The translations under genes were made by a program, and so were the position numbers. From contig JAFAED010000110.1 of the NCBI GenBank assembly GCA_023424275.1, positions 1 through 5,671 of the forward strand: a stretch of 5,671 nt of DNA, written 5' to 3'. Below the pieces are notes generated by a model. The model made no database searches, was not told the origin of the DNA, and worked only from the letters and a program-made list of their open reading frames with translations. The number at the start of each line of letters is the position of its first letter. Position 1 is the first letter of the stretch. Source of the DNA: Pseudomonadota bacterium (GTDB taxonomy: Bacteria; Pseudomonadota; Alphaproteobacteria; Sphingomonadales; Sphingomonadaceae). This document shows, piece after piece, positions 1-5,295 of this stretch.

Positions 1-1
1 C

Positions 2-178
2 GCCAAAGCCTATCCGCTGCTTTCGGGCGACGCCGCGGCAAAGGCCGAACGGCTGCTCGACGAGGCGCGGACGATCAGCCTTTCCGACCCGCAGCTCGCG
101 CGGCAGGACTGGATGCTCGCCGAACAATATATGGGATTGCGCGGCGCCCGCGACGCCCTTGCAGCTAAAAAATCATAG
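2..178 (+). CDS. C-terminal fragment of an unidentified helical protein
   Basis: The reading frame is open from the window edge and ends at TAG (176-178), giving 58 visible residues; the start lies outside the window. The fragment is rich in Ala, Leu, Arg and Asp and looks entirely alpha-helical, with segments such as AKAERLLDEARTISLSD and LARQDWMLAEQYMGLRGAR. It ends in the basic tail AAKKS. The spacing of Ala, Leu and Tyr resembles helical-hairpin (TPR-like) repeats, but no repeat consensus can be confirmed from so short a piece. I do not recognise the protein. It converges on torF1, with 57 bp holding two hairpins between the stop codons. It has no visible signal peptide or membrane segment, but only the C-terminus can be seen. 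Confidence is good that this is coding and low for any function. Confidence 0.72.
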   Translation, partial: AKAYPLLSGDAAAKAERLLDEARTISLSDPQLARQDWMLAEQYMGLRGARDALAAKKS

Positions 179-179
179 G

Positions 180-195
180 ATCGCCAACCGGCGAT
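180..195. other. Small perfect hairpin just after the left-edge gene
   Basis: ATCGCC (180-185) and GGCGAT (190-195) form a perfect 6-bp stem with an AACC loop, starting 2 bp after the TAG of the left-edge gene. No T-run follows on the + strand. On the - strand the hairpin is followed, after a few bases, by TTTTTT (172-167), inside the convergent gene. It may help end transcription from either side, but this is inferred from position and structure only. Confidence 0.4.
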
Positions 196-198
196 GAA

Positions 199-226
199 GG
201 GGGCGGCCTCCCCCGAAGCCGCCCCC
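199..226 (-). terminator. Terminator hairpin of torF1 (copy 1)
   Basis: Read on the - strand, 226-215 pairs with 210-199 to give a 12-bp, very GC-rich stem with a GGGG loop at 214-211. One pair, T217 with G208, is a G-U wobble in the - strand transcript. On the + strand the same position is an A-C mismatch, so the structure favours the - strand. The hairpin starts 9 nt after the torF1 stop codon. Only TTC follows it, so the U-tract is poor. It may work as a weak intrinsic terminator, as an RNA 3'-end stabiliser, or for both convergent genes. A 23-bp stretch (204-226) is identical to 1184-1206 behind torF2. Confidence 0.65.
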
Positions 227-235
227 TGCCCGGCG

Positions 236-967
236 TCAGAATGCTGCGCCGAGCGAAAAGACGACCGCGCCGTCGGCCCCCACCGACTCCTTGTAACCGA
301 GGGTCTTCGGTGCGTCGGTGTTGACATAGGCGACGCCCAGCGTGAGCACCTTCCAGGTGAAATCGACGCCGACCGAATAGTCGATCACTTCGCCGTCGAG
401 ACCGCCGAGGAAGCTGTCGCTCTTGGCATAGCCGAAATGACCCTTCAGCTTCACCGGCGTGTCAGGGATCTGCACGCCCACATCGCTGTAGAGATAGACG
501 GCGCTCGCATCGCCGAGCGAATCCTGCCCGCCGGGTGCCCAGGCGATACCGCCCTTCACCGTCGCCGGACCGATCGCGCCGGTCAGCGAGGCATAGGGTT
601 CGATGACCGAGGTGTTGGAAACGCCGGGATAAAGATAGAGCGTCGCGCCGACGTCGGCGGTCAGGCCGGGCGAAACCTCTTTCGCGAAACCGGCAAAGAC
701 GTCGATTTCGGTACCGTTGTTGAAGCCGATGCTCGACCCCCAGGTGCCGACGTACAGGCCACTGTCATGGCCGATGGTAAAGCCGCCCTGGATCGCCGCT
801 TCTTCGTTCGACTGGCTGAAACCGCGGAAACGATAATCGCTGACGACGGTGGCGCTGCCGGTGATCGTGATGCCGTCGCCCGATTCTTCTTCCTGGGCAT
901 GAGCGGTGGCGGGAAGCACCGAAACGGCAATGAGCATGCCGAGGCATGCGCGGGAAAGATTTTTCAT
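236..967 (-). CDS. TorF-family (Gcw_chp) putative outer-membrane porin, paralog 1
   Basis: This encodes a 243-residue protein with a Sec signal peptide: MKNLSRACLGMLIAV start, hydrophobic core and predicted cleavage after Ala-His-Ala at residue 24. The mature part alternates short amphipathic, glycine- and aromatic-rich strands and ends in Phe, as expected of an outer-membrane beta-barrel. Family hallmarks are SDYRFRGFSQSNEE (about 43-56), GHDSGLYVGTWGSS (about 66-79), YLYPG (111-115) and SLGD (150-153). These match the proteobacterial family called TorF putative porin or Gcw_chp (TIGR02001 type), whose transported substrate is not established. The start is supported by AGGGA (979-975) 7 nt upstream of the ATG. 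It lies downstream of paralog 2 on the same strand, 269 bp away, with its own leader and terminator, so the two are probably separate transcripts. Confidence is high for the family and low for the substrate. Confidence 0.93.
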   Translation of the reverse strand: MKNLSRACLGMLIAVSVLPATAHAQEEESGDGITITGSATVVSDYRFRGFSQSNEEAAIQGGFTIGHDSGLYVGTWGSSIGFNNGTEIDVFAGFAKEVSPGLTADVGATLYLYPGVSNTSVIEPYASLTGAIGPATVKGGIAWAPGGQDSLGDASAVYLYSDVGVQIPDTPVKLKGHFGYAKSDSFLGGLDGEVIDYSVGVDFTWKVLTLGVAYVNTDAPKTLGYKESVGADGAVVFSLGAAF

Positions 968-1090
968 GGACAGATCCCTGTATCAAGATTGATGGATCGT
1001 CCCTGCCTGCCGCGCGACGGCCAGCCTCTTTTCGGGCCGATCCGGTCTTGCGTGCGCCTTGTGTTGACGAAATTGTTGCGCCGCACAAAC

Positions 1091-1122
1091 AAAAAAACCG
1101 CGCAGGCACATATTTTGCGCGG
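1091..1122 (-). terminator. Terminator-like hairpin with seven-T tract in the torF1 leader
   Basis: On the - strand CCGCGCA (1122-1116) pairs with TGCGCGG (1104-1098) around an 11-nt loop, and TTTTTTT (1097-1091) follows directly. This is the textbook form of an intrinsic terminator pointing toward torF1. It lies 52 nt beyond the torF2 terminator and 123 nt before the torF1 start. It could be a second, back-up terminator for torF2, or a leader attenuator if the torF1 promoter lies upstream of it. A competing hairpin (1131-1119) overlaps its 5' arm. The torF2 leader does not have this hairpin at the same place. Confidence 0.6.
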
Positions 1123-1131
1123 CTTCGCCGC
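1119..1131 (-). other. Short hairpin overlapping the leader terminator arm
   Basis: GCGGC (1131-1127), loop GAA and GCCGC (1123-1119) form a perfect 5-bp stem on the - strand. Its 3' arm shares positions 1122-1119 with the 5' arm of the terminator-like hairpin 1122-1098, so the two structures cannot form completely at once. This is the arrangement expected of a terminator/anti-terminator choice, but such short GC-rich palindromes are also common by chance in this DNA. Confidence 0.4.
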
Positions 1132-1173
1132 CCAATGCGACTTTTATGCAACATGCGTGGAGCAGAAGGTACG

Positions 1174-1206
1174 AAAAAGGGGACGGCCTCCCCCGAAGCC
1201 GCCCCC
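1174..1206 (-). terminator. Intrinsic terminator of torF2 (copy 2)
   Basis: Read on the - strand, 1206-1195 pairs with 1190-1179 to give a 12-bp stem with a GGGG loop (1194-1191). TTTTT (1178-1174) follows, making a good intrinsic terminator 30 nt after the torF2 stop. Two pairs (1202 with 1183, and 1197 with 1188) are G-U wobbles only in the - strand transcript. In the + strand they are A-C mismatches, which confirms the orientation. It is a near-identical copy of the hairpin behind torF1, differing in the stem only at 1183. Confidence 0.85.
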
Positions 1207-1236
1207 TTCGCGCGTGGTCGCTGACCCGCTAGGCGA

Positions 1237-1992
1237 TCAGAAAGAAACGCCCAGCGTAAAGACCACGGTTGGATCGTAAAGCGTGTCGAAGGCCTTATCG
1301 CCCGTCTTCTTGATGTCGGTATCGACATATTGGACCGACAAGGTCGCGGGACCGACGACATAGGAAGCCCCCACCGACCAGTCGACATAATTGCCATCGG
1401 GCGCCGTCAGCGCGAGCGATCCGTCGGCATAGCCGACGCCGGCGTTCAGCGTGATCGGCGTGTTGGGGATGCCATAACCGAGGCCAAGGTTGAAATACCA
1501 GCTGTCATCGCCGAGCGACTTCTGATCCCAGGCATAGGCCACGGTTCCCGTCGCCGAGAGCGGGCCGATGTCGTGCGACAATTTGCCGATCGCCTCGAAA
1601 TAATCGGTCGGCGCGCCGCCGTCGTCGCTGCCCGGATAGGTGTACCAGGTGATGCCGACGTCGACCGTCGTACCCGGCGCGATCTCGGTCGCATAGCCGC
1701 CATAAAGGTCGAGTTCGAATTTGCCATAGGCGGGGCTGTCGGGAAGCGACGAGCCCCACGCGCCGACATAGAAACCGCTGTCGTGGCTGACCGTCAGCGT
1801 CGGCTGCACCGCGACCTTTTCGTTCGACAGCGAAATGCCGCGGAAACGATAGTCGGAGGTGACCGCTATGCCGCCCGAAAGCGTGACCGGACCGCTGGCC
1901 TCTTCGACCGCCTCGTCCTGCGCAAAGGCTGGCGTCGACATGGCCGACGCGGCGAGCATTAGGCCGAAACACGCCTTGGTGAAAAACGTCAT
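1237..1992 (-). CDS. TorF-family (Gcw_chp) putative outer-membrane porin, paralog 2
   Basis: This encodes a 251-residue relative of the downstream torF1 product. The signal peptide is [18 protein letters not shown], with predicted cleavage after Ala-Phe-Ala at residue 24, followed by an acidic linker ([10 protein letters not shown]). Family motifs are [14 protein letters not shown] (46-59), [14 protein letters not shown] (69-82), YTYPG (117-121) and QKSLGDDSW (157-165). Repeated beta-strand-like stretches follow and the protein ends in Phe, as outer-membrane barrels do. The frame is open 84 codons further upstream, but that extension covers the divergent promoter region and puts the signal peptide in the middle. 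The ATG at 1992 is chosen because GAGGGGG (2005-1999) lies 6 nt before it. It differs clearly from paralog 1 outside the motifs, especially in mid-barrel loops, so the duplication is not recent. The substrate is unknown. Confidence 0.93.
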   Translation of the reverse strand: MTFFTKACFGLMLAASAMSTPAFAQDEAVEEASGPVTLSGGIAVTSDYRFRGISLSNEKVAVQPTLTVSHDSGFYVGAWGSSLPDSPAYGKFELDLYGGYATEIAPGTTVDVGITWYTYPGSDDGGAPTDYFEAIGKLSHDIGPLSATGTVAYAWDQKSLGDDSWYFNLGLGYGIPNTPITLNAGVGYADGSLALTAPDGNYVDWSVGASYVVGPATLSVQYVDTDIKKTGDKAFDTLYDPTVVFTLGVSF

Positions 1993-2246
1993 GGGTGACC
2001 CCCTCAAAACAACGGATCGTCCCGCCTGCCGTGCGTCTTCACGCCTCTTCGTCCGGGCCTGTAACGACGAACCGATCCAAAGTTGCCGATTCTGCTGCGG
2101 CGCACAAACGAAAATTACACGCGGGGCTAGATCCGGGACAGACTGTGACTTTTCCGCAACAGCGACTGCCGCCCCGCGCTTGGCTTTGCCAAGCCGCGCG
2201 CGGGAGGCTAAGAGCGACGCTTCACTCCCATTGCCGAGCCCCATCT
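1993..2246. promoter_or_regulatory. Divergent intergenic region between torF2 and ispG
   Basis: This 254-bp gap must hold the promoters for torF2 (leftward) and probably ispG (rightward). The torF2 side contains the RBS GAGGGGG (2005-1999) and blocks shared with the torF1 leader: CGCACAAAC (2101-2109) and GACTTTTCCGCAAC (2147-2160). The ispG side contains a perfect 7-bp hairpin, GCTTGGC / GCCAAGC with a TTT loop (2178-2194), and GGGAGG (2202-2207). The latter is too far from the ispG ATG to act as its Shine-Dalgarno sequence. I could not assign a convincing -35/-10 pair for either gene. No RNA gene is visible here. Confidence 0.5.
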
Positions 2247-3398
2247 ATGAGCGACCATAATCCCGGCCTGCGCCCCTGGCGCGACATTGCGCGGCGCGAA
2301 TGCCGGCAGATCATGGTCGGGGGTGTCCCCGTCGGCGGCGGCGCGCCGATCAGCGTCCAGACGATGACCAATACGCTCACCAGCGACCCGGTCGCAACGA
2401 TCGACCAGATCCGCCGCTGCGAGGAGGCCGGCGCCGACCTGATCCGCGTCTCGTGCCCCGACACCGATTCGACCGCCGCGCTCGGCAAGATCGTCCGCGC
2501 GTCGCGCATCCCGATCATCGCTGACATCCATTTCCATTATAAGCGCGCATTGGAAGCCGCCGACGCCGGCGCCGCCTGCCTGCGCATCAACCCCGGCAAC
2601 ATCGGCAGCAGCGAGCGCGTCGGCGAAGTCGTCCGCGCCGCCAAGGCGAACGGCTGCGCAATCCGGATCGGCGTCAACGCGGGCAGCCTCGAAAAGGACC
2701 TGCTCGAAAAATATGGCGAGCCCTGCCCCGAGGCGCTCGTCGAAAGCGCGCTCGACCATATCAAGCTCCTGCAGGATCACGACTTCCACGAATATAAGGT
2801 CGCGGTGAAGGCGAGCGACGTCTTTCTCGAGGTTGCCGCTTATGCGCAGCTCGCCGACGCGGTCGACTGCCCGCTCCACCTCGGCATCACCGAAGCGGGT
2901 GGTCTCATCGGCGGAACGGTGAAGTCGGCGCTCGGAATCGGCAACCTTCTCTGGGCGGGTATCGGCGACACGATCCGCGTCAGCCTCTCGGCCGAACCCG
3001 AAGAGGAAGTGCGCGTCGGCTACGAGATCCTGAAATCGCTGGGGCTGCGCACCCGCGGCGTCCGCGTGGTGTCGTGCCCGAGCTGCGCGCGGCAGGGCTT
3101 CGACGTGATCCGCACCGTGCAGGCGCTCGAAGAGGCGCTCCAGCACATCAAGACCCCGATGTCGCTCTCGGTCCTCGGCTGCGTCGTCAACGGCCCCGGC
3201 GAAGCGCGCGAAACCGACATCGGCATCACCGGCGGCGGCAACGGCAAGCATATGGTCTTCCTGTCGGGCGTCACCGACCATCATGTCGAGGACGCCGACA
3301 TGATCCAGCACATCGTCAAGCTGGTCGAAGCGAAGGCCGCCGAGATCGACGCGGGCAGCGCGGTGAGCATGGACACGCTGCACGGCAAGGCGGCCTAA
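2247..3398 (+). CDS. ispG: IspG (GcpE), 4-hydroxy-3-methylbut-2-enyl diphosphate synthase
   Basis: IspG carries out the penultimate step of the MEP isoprenoid pathway in the cytoplasm, reducing MEcPP to HMBPP with electrons from flavodoxin or ferredoxin. The protein is 383 residues, the usual bacterial two-domain length without the plant-type insert. The N-terminal TIM-barrel part includes [13 protein letters not shown] (31-43), RVSCPD (67-72), [12 protein letters not shown] (91-102) and LRINPGNIG (112-120). The C-terminal [4Fe-4S] domain has CPSC (Cys277, Cys280) and GCVVNGPGE (Cys312, Glu319), the expected three Cys and one Glu cluster ligands. All key residues are present, so it should be active. 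The frame is open 84 codons further upstream, but homology begins only after the ATG at 2247. No strong Shine-Dalgarno sequence precedes that ATG, so the exact start is a little uncertain. It is probably essential and transcribed alone. Confidence 0.97.
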   Translation: MSDHNPGLRPWRDIARRECRQIMVGGVPVGGGAPISVQTMTNTLTSDPVATIDQIRRCEEAGADLIRVSCPDTDSTAALGKIVRASRIPIIADIHFHYKRALEAADAGAACLRINPGNIGSSERVGEVVRAAKANGCAIRIGVNAGSLEKDLLEKYGEPCPEALVESALDHIKLLQDHDFHEYKVAVKASDVFLEVAAYAQLADAVDCPLHLGITEAGGLIGGTVKSALGIGNLLWAGIGDTIRVSLSAEPEEEVRVGYEILKSLGLRTRGVRVVSCPSCARQGFDVIRTVQALEEALQHIKTPMSLSVLGCVVNGPGEARETDIGITGGGNGKHMVFLSGVTDHHVEDADMIQHIVKLVEAKAAEIDAGSAVSMDTLHGKAA

Positions 3399-3425
3399 GC
3401 GGACGTTGGACTGCGGCGCTATTGG

Positions 3426-3448
3426 CCCCGCGCGTGTCGGTTTCGGGG
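3426..3448. other. Weak hairpin after ispG
   Basis: CCCCG (3426-3430) can pair with CGGGG (3444-3448) around a 13-nt loop, 27 nt after the ispG stop. No T-run follows, so it is at best a weak or factor-dependent 3' end. I see no better terminator directly behind ispG. Confidence 0.2.
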
Positions 3449-3477
3449 TGGTGAGCTGTCATTCAACTACCCACTTC

Positions 3478-3551
3478 CGTCATCCCGGGCTGGACCCGGG
3501 ATCCGCCTTTTCCTTCAAGAAGGCAGGCCCCGGATCAAGTCCGGGGTGACG
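3478..3551. repeat. Inverted pair of REP-like palindromic repeats
   Basis: This 74-bp element starts with CGTCA and ends with TGACG. The two halves are imperfect inverted copies of each other. The left half carries CCCGGG / CCCGGG (3484-3489 and 3495-3500) around a 5-nt loop. The right half carries CCCCGGA / TCCGGGG (3528-3534 and 3540-3546) around TCAAG. CCTTC-AA-GAAGG lies at the centre (3512-3523). The whole can fold as one long imperfect hairpin or as two smaller ones. The core pattern, CGTCAnCCCGG ... CCGGG, is of the kind repeated many times between genes in sphingomonad and other alphaproteobacterial genomes. It probably is a non-coding interspersed repeat, and it may affect mRNA ends of ispG. 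Confidence 0.8.
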
Positions 3552-3616
3552 ATGATGGATGGGGCAGCTCCCGGCCGAAATTTGACACGATGCTCCCAAC
3601 TCGACAGAGCGCAGCC

Positions 3617-4102
3617 ATGACGCTCTCGATCCGCTCCGCCACGCCCGCCGACCTGCCGCTGATCGCGCAGTTCATCCGCGATCTTGCCGACTATGAAAAG
3701 CTCGCGCACGAAGTCCGCTTCGACGAGGCGAAGCTGGGCGCCAACCTGTTCGGCCCGCGTCCCTATGCGGAAGTTCTGATCGGCGAGATCGACGGAGCGG
3801 CGCAAGGCTTCGCGCTCTTCTTCCACAATTTCTCGACCTTCGAGGGACGCCCCGGCATCTATCTCGAGGATCTGTTCGTCCGCCCCGAGGCGCGTGGATC
3901 GGGGCTCGGCAAGGCGCTGCTCGCGCATCTCGCCAAGCTCTGCGTCGAACGCGACTGCGCCCGGCTCGAATGGTGGGTGCTCGACTGGAACACCCCGTCG
4001 ATCGGCTTTTACCAGAGCCTCGGCGCGAAGCTGATGGACGAATGGACCGTGATGCGCGTCGACGGCGACGCGCTCACCAGCCTTGCCGGCACCGCCGCCT
4101 GA
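3617..4102 (+). CDS. GNAT N-acetyltransferase, spermidine/thialysine acetyltransferase (SSAT-like) type
   Basis: This is a 161-residue cytoplasmic acetyltransferase with one GNAT domain over its full length. Visible motifs are the N-terminal IRSATPADLPLIAQFIRDLA (about 5-24), YLEDLFV (82-88) on the central strand, the acetyl-CoA pyrophosphate loop RGSGLG (93-98), and WNTPSIGFYQSLGA (124-137). Tyr132 sits at the position of the general acid in GNATs. The order YLEDxFV, RGxGxG and WNxPSIxFYxxxGA matches the diamine acetyltransferase (SAT1/SAT2-like) group, which acetylates polyamines, thialysine or similar small amines. The actual substrate cannot be read from sequence. An in-frame ATG at 3590 would add nine residues, but homology begins at MTLSIRSAT. 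Neither start has a strong RBS. The gene ends 4 bp from the convergent peptidase gene. Confidence 0.88.
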   Translation: MTLSIRSATPADLPLIAQFIRDLADYEKLAHEVRFDEAKLGANLFGPRPYAEVLIGEIDGAAQGFALFFHNFSTFEGRPGIYLEDLFVRPEARGSGLGKALLAHLAKLCVERDCARLEWWVLDWNTPSIGFYQSLGAKLMDEWTVMRVDGDALTSLAGTAA

Positions 4103-4106
4103 CGGC

Positions 4107-5213
4107 CTATTTCGCCCCGCGCGGCTTGCGCCGTTCCATCGGCCACCCCGGCATATGCGCGTCGGACAGCGCCTTCGCTTCGGCCGGCGCCACGCCCAGT
4201 TCGGTCAGCGCGCGCACCAGCGCATCGGCGGGCGCCACCGCGATATCGGGCAACACGCCCTCGCCTTCCCAATCCTTGCGCGTGACCGGGTCATAGGTCC
4301 GCCCGACGGGGATGAAGGCGCCATAGCCGCCGCCCAGATCCTCGCCGCGCCCGAAATGATTGGCGCCCGCGGTCGGAGCACCGACCAAGGTGCCGCGCCC
4401 CGTGTGCTTCATGGCGAGGGCGAAATGCTCGGCCGCCGACGCGCTCGCACCCGACGTCAGCACATAGATTTTCGCATCGCGCAGCCGCGTGTCGGCGTTC
4501 GGTGTCGCCCAATGTTCGCGCGCGACCATGCCGGCGTCGCCCGGCACCATCCGCATCGACGCGATGCCCGCGATCGGCGATCCGCCCTCGGCATCGACCG
4601 ACGCGCGCGTCGCCATCGTCACCAGCCGCGTTTCCTTGCCGAACAGCCAGGGAAAAATGACGTCCATCTGGTCGAGCCCGCCGCCATTGTGCGTGCGGAT
4701 GTCGAAAATGATCGCCTTGGCATCGGCATGGTCGGCCATGAATTTCGCCGCAGCGGCGGTCACCGCCTCGTCCTGCGGAAAGACGTTGAAGCGCACAAAG
4801 GCGATCCCCGGCGCGATCCACCCCGCCTGCTCGACCGGCACCTTCTTCGGACGCGGCGCCGGCGCGGTGCTCCCCTGCGCTGGCGCGGCGGACGCCGCGG
4901 CTTCGGGAATGCGCAGCCGCAAATGGCCGTCGGGCGAGACCGCATCGACGTCGCGGTCGATCGCGGTGCCCAGCGCCTCGCCGGTAAGCGCCCGGTACCG
5001 GCCGGCGGCGATGCCCGCACGGATCGCGTCGGCGTAACGCTTGCCCGTTTCGGGATAGAGATAATCGCGCTCGAGCAGCGCCGCATATTTTCCGGCTACG
5101 ACATCGGCGCTCGCCTCGTCCGCCGCCATAACCGGCGATGCGACCAGCAGGGGTGCAGACGCCGTCGCCGCGGCGACCAGCAAGGCAGGCAATATGCGCG
5201 AAGAACGAATCAT
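4107..5213 (-). CDS. Secreted S41-family (IRBP/tricorn-like) peptidase
   Basis: This encodes a 368-residue protein with a signal peptide (MIRSSRILPALLVAAATASA, predicted cleavage after Ala-Met-Ala... near residue 30: SPVMA/ADE), so it is probably periplasmic. Residues about 36-103 resemble the N-terminal helical domain of IRBP-like S41 proteins, ending in SPDGHLRLRI with candidate catalytic His97. A Pro/Ala-rich linker follows (about 105-127). The S41 core has FDIRTHNGGG (170-179), LTSGASASAAEHFA (252-265) with likely nucleophile Ser259 and Glu262, LVGAPTAGANHFG (276-288) and DWEGEGVLPDI (314-324). The Lys of the CtpA-type Ser-Lys dyad (GEKTFGKG) is absent here, so a tricorn/IRBP-type active site is more likely. 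No PDZ domain is seen. The start at 5213 is backed by GGAGA (5223-5219) 5 nt upstream and by the signal peptide; an ATG at 5273 is less likely. The natural substrate is unknown. Confidence 0.92.
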   Translation of the reverse strand: MIRSSRILPALLVAAATASAPLLVASPVMAADEASADVVAGKYAALLERDYLYPETGKRYADAIRAGIAAGRYRALTGEALGTAIDRDVDAVSPDGHLRLRIPEAAASAAPAQGSTAPAPRPKKVPVEQAGWIAPGIAFVRFNVFPQDEAVTAAAAKFMADHADAKAIIFDIRTHNGGGLDQMDVIFPWLFGKETRLVTMATRASVDAEGGSPIAGIASMRMVPGDAGMVAREHWATPNADTRLRDAKIYVLTSGASASAAEHFALAMKHTGRGTLVGAPTAGANHFGRGEDLGGGYGAFIPVGRTYDPVTRKDWEGEGVLPDIAVAPADALVRALTELGVAPAEAKALSDAHMPGWPMERRKPRGAK

Positions 5214-5247
5214 CCCAGTCTCCAATCCAGCCCCGGCCGGACGAAGG

Positions 5248-5267
5248 TGTATCACATAGGTAATACA
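5248..5267. promoter_or_regulatory. Dyad element A upstream of the S41 peptidase gene
   Basis: TGTATCAC (5248-5255) and GTAATACA (5260-5267) are 8-bp inverted arms with one mismatch around ATAG. The element lies 35-54 bp upstream of the S41 start codon in a conspicuously AT-rich stretch, where the promoter or start of the leader should be. It resembles a dimeric-repressor operator. The TGTAT...ATACA outline recalls some GntR-family sites, but that link is a guess. Confidence 0.5.
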
Positions 5268-5272
5268 GATCA

Positions 5273-5286
5273 ACTACATTTGTAGT
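5273..5286. promoter_or_regulatory. Dyad element B, BlaI/MecI-type operator candidate
   Basis: ACTACA-TT-TGTAGT is a perfect 14-bp palindrome (6-bp arms, 2-bp centre). It contains TACA-N2-TGTA, the core recognised by BlaI/MecI/CopY-family winged-helix repressors. It lies 60-73 bp upstream of the S41 start and 9 bp beyond the stop codon of the small membrane-protein gene. On the - strand a loose promoter could overlap it (TTGAAC at about 5295-5290). No BlaI-type regulator gene is in the window, so the match rests on the site alone. Confidence 0.5.
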
Positions 5287-5295
5287 CGTATTTGT

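Larger units (their letters stand above)
968..1173 (-). promoter_or_regulatory. Leader/promoter region of torF1, with blocks shared with torF2
   Basis: This gene-free stretch shares several blocks with the region before torF2. Given as + strand positions, the block nearest the gene is GGATCGTCCCTGCCTGCCG around 992-1010, then CGCACAAAC (1082-1090), then GACTTTTnnGCAAC (1139-1152). The torF2 equivalents lie around 2021-2039, at 2101-2109 and at 2147-2160. The same order and similar distances point to retained promoter or leader sequence after gene duplication. I cannot assign -35 and -10 boxes with confidence. A candidate on the - strand is TTGGGC, 17 nt, TATGTG, but TTGGGC matches the usual -35 poorly. 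The torF1 RBS is AGGGA (979-975). Confidence 0.5.

Noticed and set aside
1062..1090. TTGACG on the + strand, possible rightward promoter or small RNA
   Set aside because: No matching -10 box and no rightward gene follow. The same bases belong to the torF1 leader read on the other strand.
194..1279. Long + strand open frame (361 codons) across torF1 and its flanks
   Set aside because: It is antisense to a clear signal-peptide-bearing TorF protein, is Arg/Ala/Gly-rich with no recognisable domain, and runs through terminators. It is a shadow of the high-GC coding pattern.
1993..2244. 84-codon N-terminal extension of torF2
   Set aside because: It would bury the signal peptide inside the protein and cover the conserved leader blocks. 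The ATG at 1992 has a good Shine-Dalgarno sequence.
1995..2246. 84-codon N-terminal extension of ispG
   Set aside because: IspG homology starts just after the ATG at 2247. The extension lies in the divergent intergenic region and resembles nothing known.
2208..3383. Long - strand open frame (391 codons) opposite ispG
   Set aside because: It is the complement of the ispG gene, with Asp/Arg/Ala/Val-rich composition typical of antisense frames in high-GC DNA and no family motif.
3478..3551. Inverted repeat as a possible CRISPR unit, att site or insertion-sequence end
   Set aside because: There is no spacer periodicity, no transposase or integrase gene and no target-site duplication. The nested palindromes fit a REP-like interspersed repeat better.
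3590..3616. Nine-residue extension of the acetyltransferase from the ATG at 3590
   Set aside because: The GNAT N-terminal strand begins at MTLSIRSAT, and there is no better ribosome binding site for the upstream ATG, although it cannot be excluded.
5214..5273. 20-codon N-terminal extension of the S41 peptidase starting at 5273
   Set aside because: It would spoil the signal peptide and overlap both dyad elements. The ATG at 5213 has GGAGA at proper spacing.
4083..5285. Long + strand open frame (400 codons) opposite the S41 peptidase
   Set aside because: It is very Arg-, Ala- and His-rich, has no motif, overlaps the end of the acetyltransferase gene and is antisense to a well-supported peptidase.
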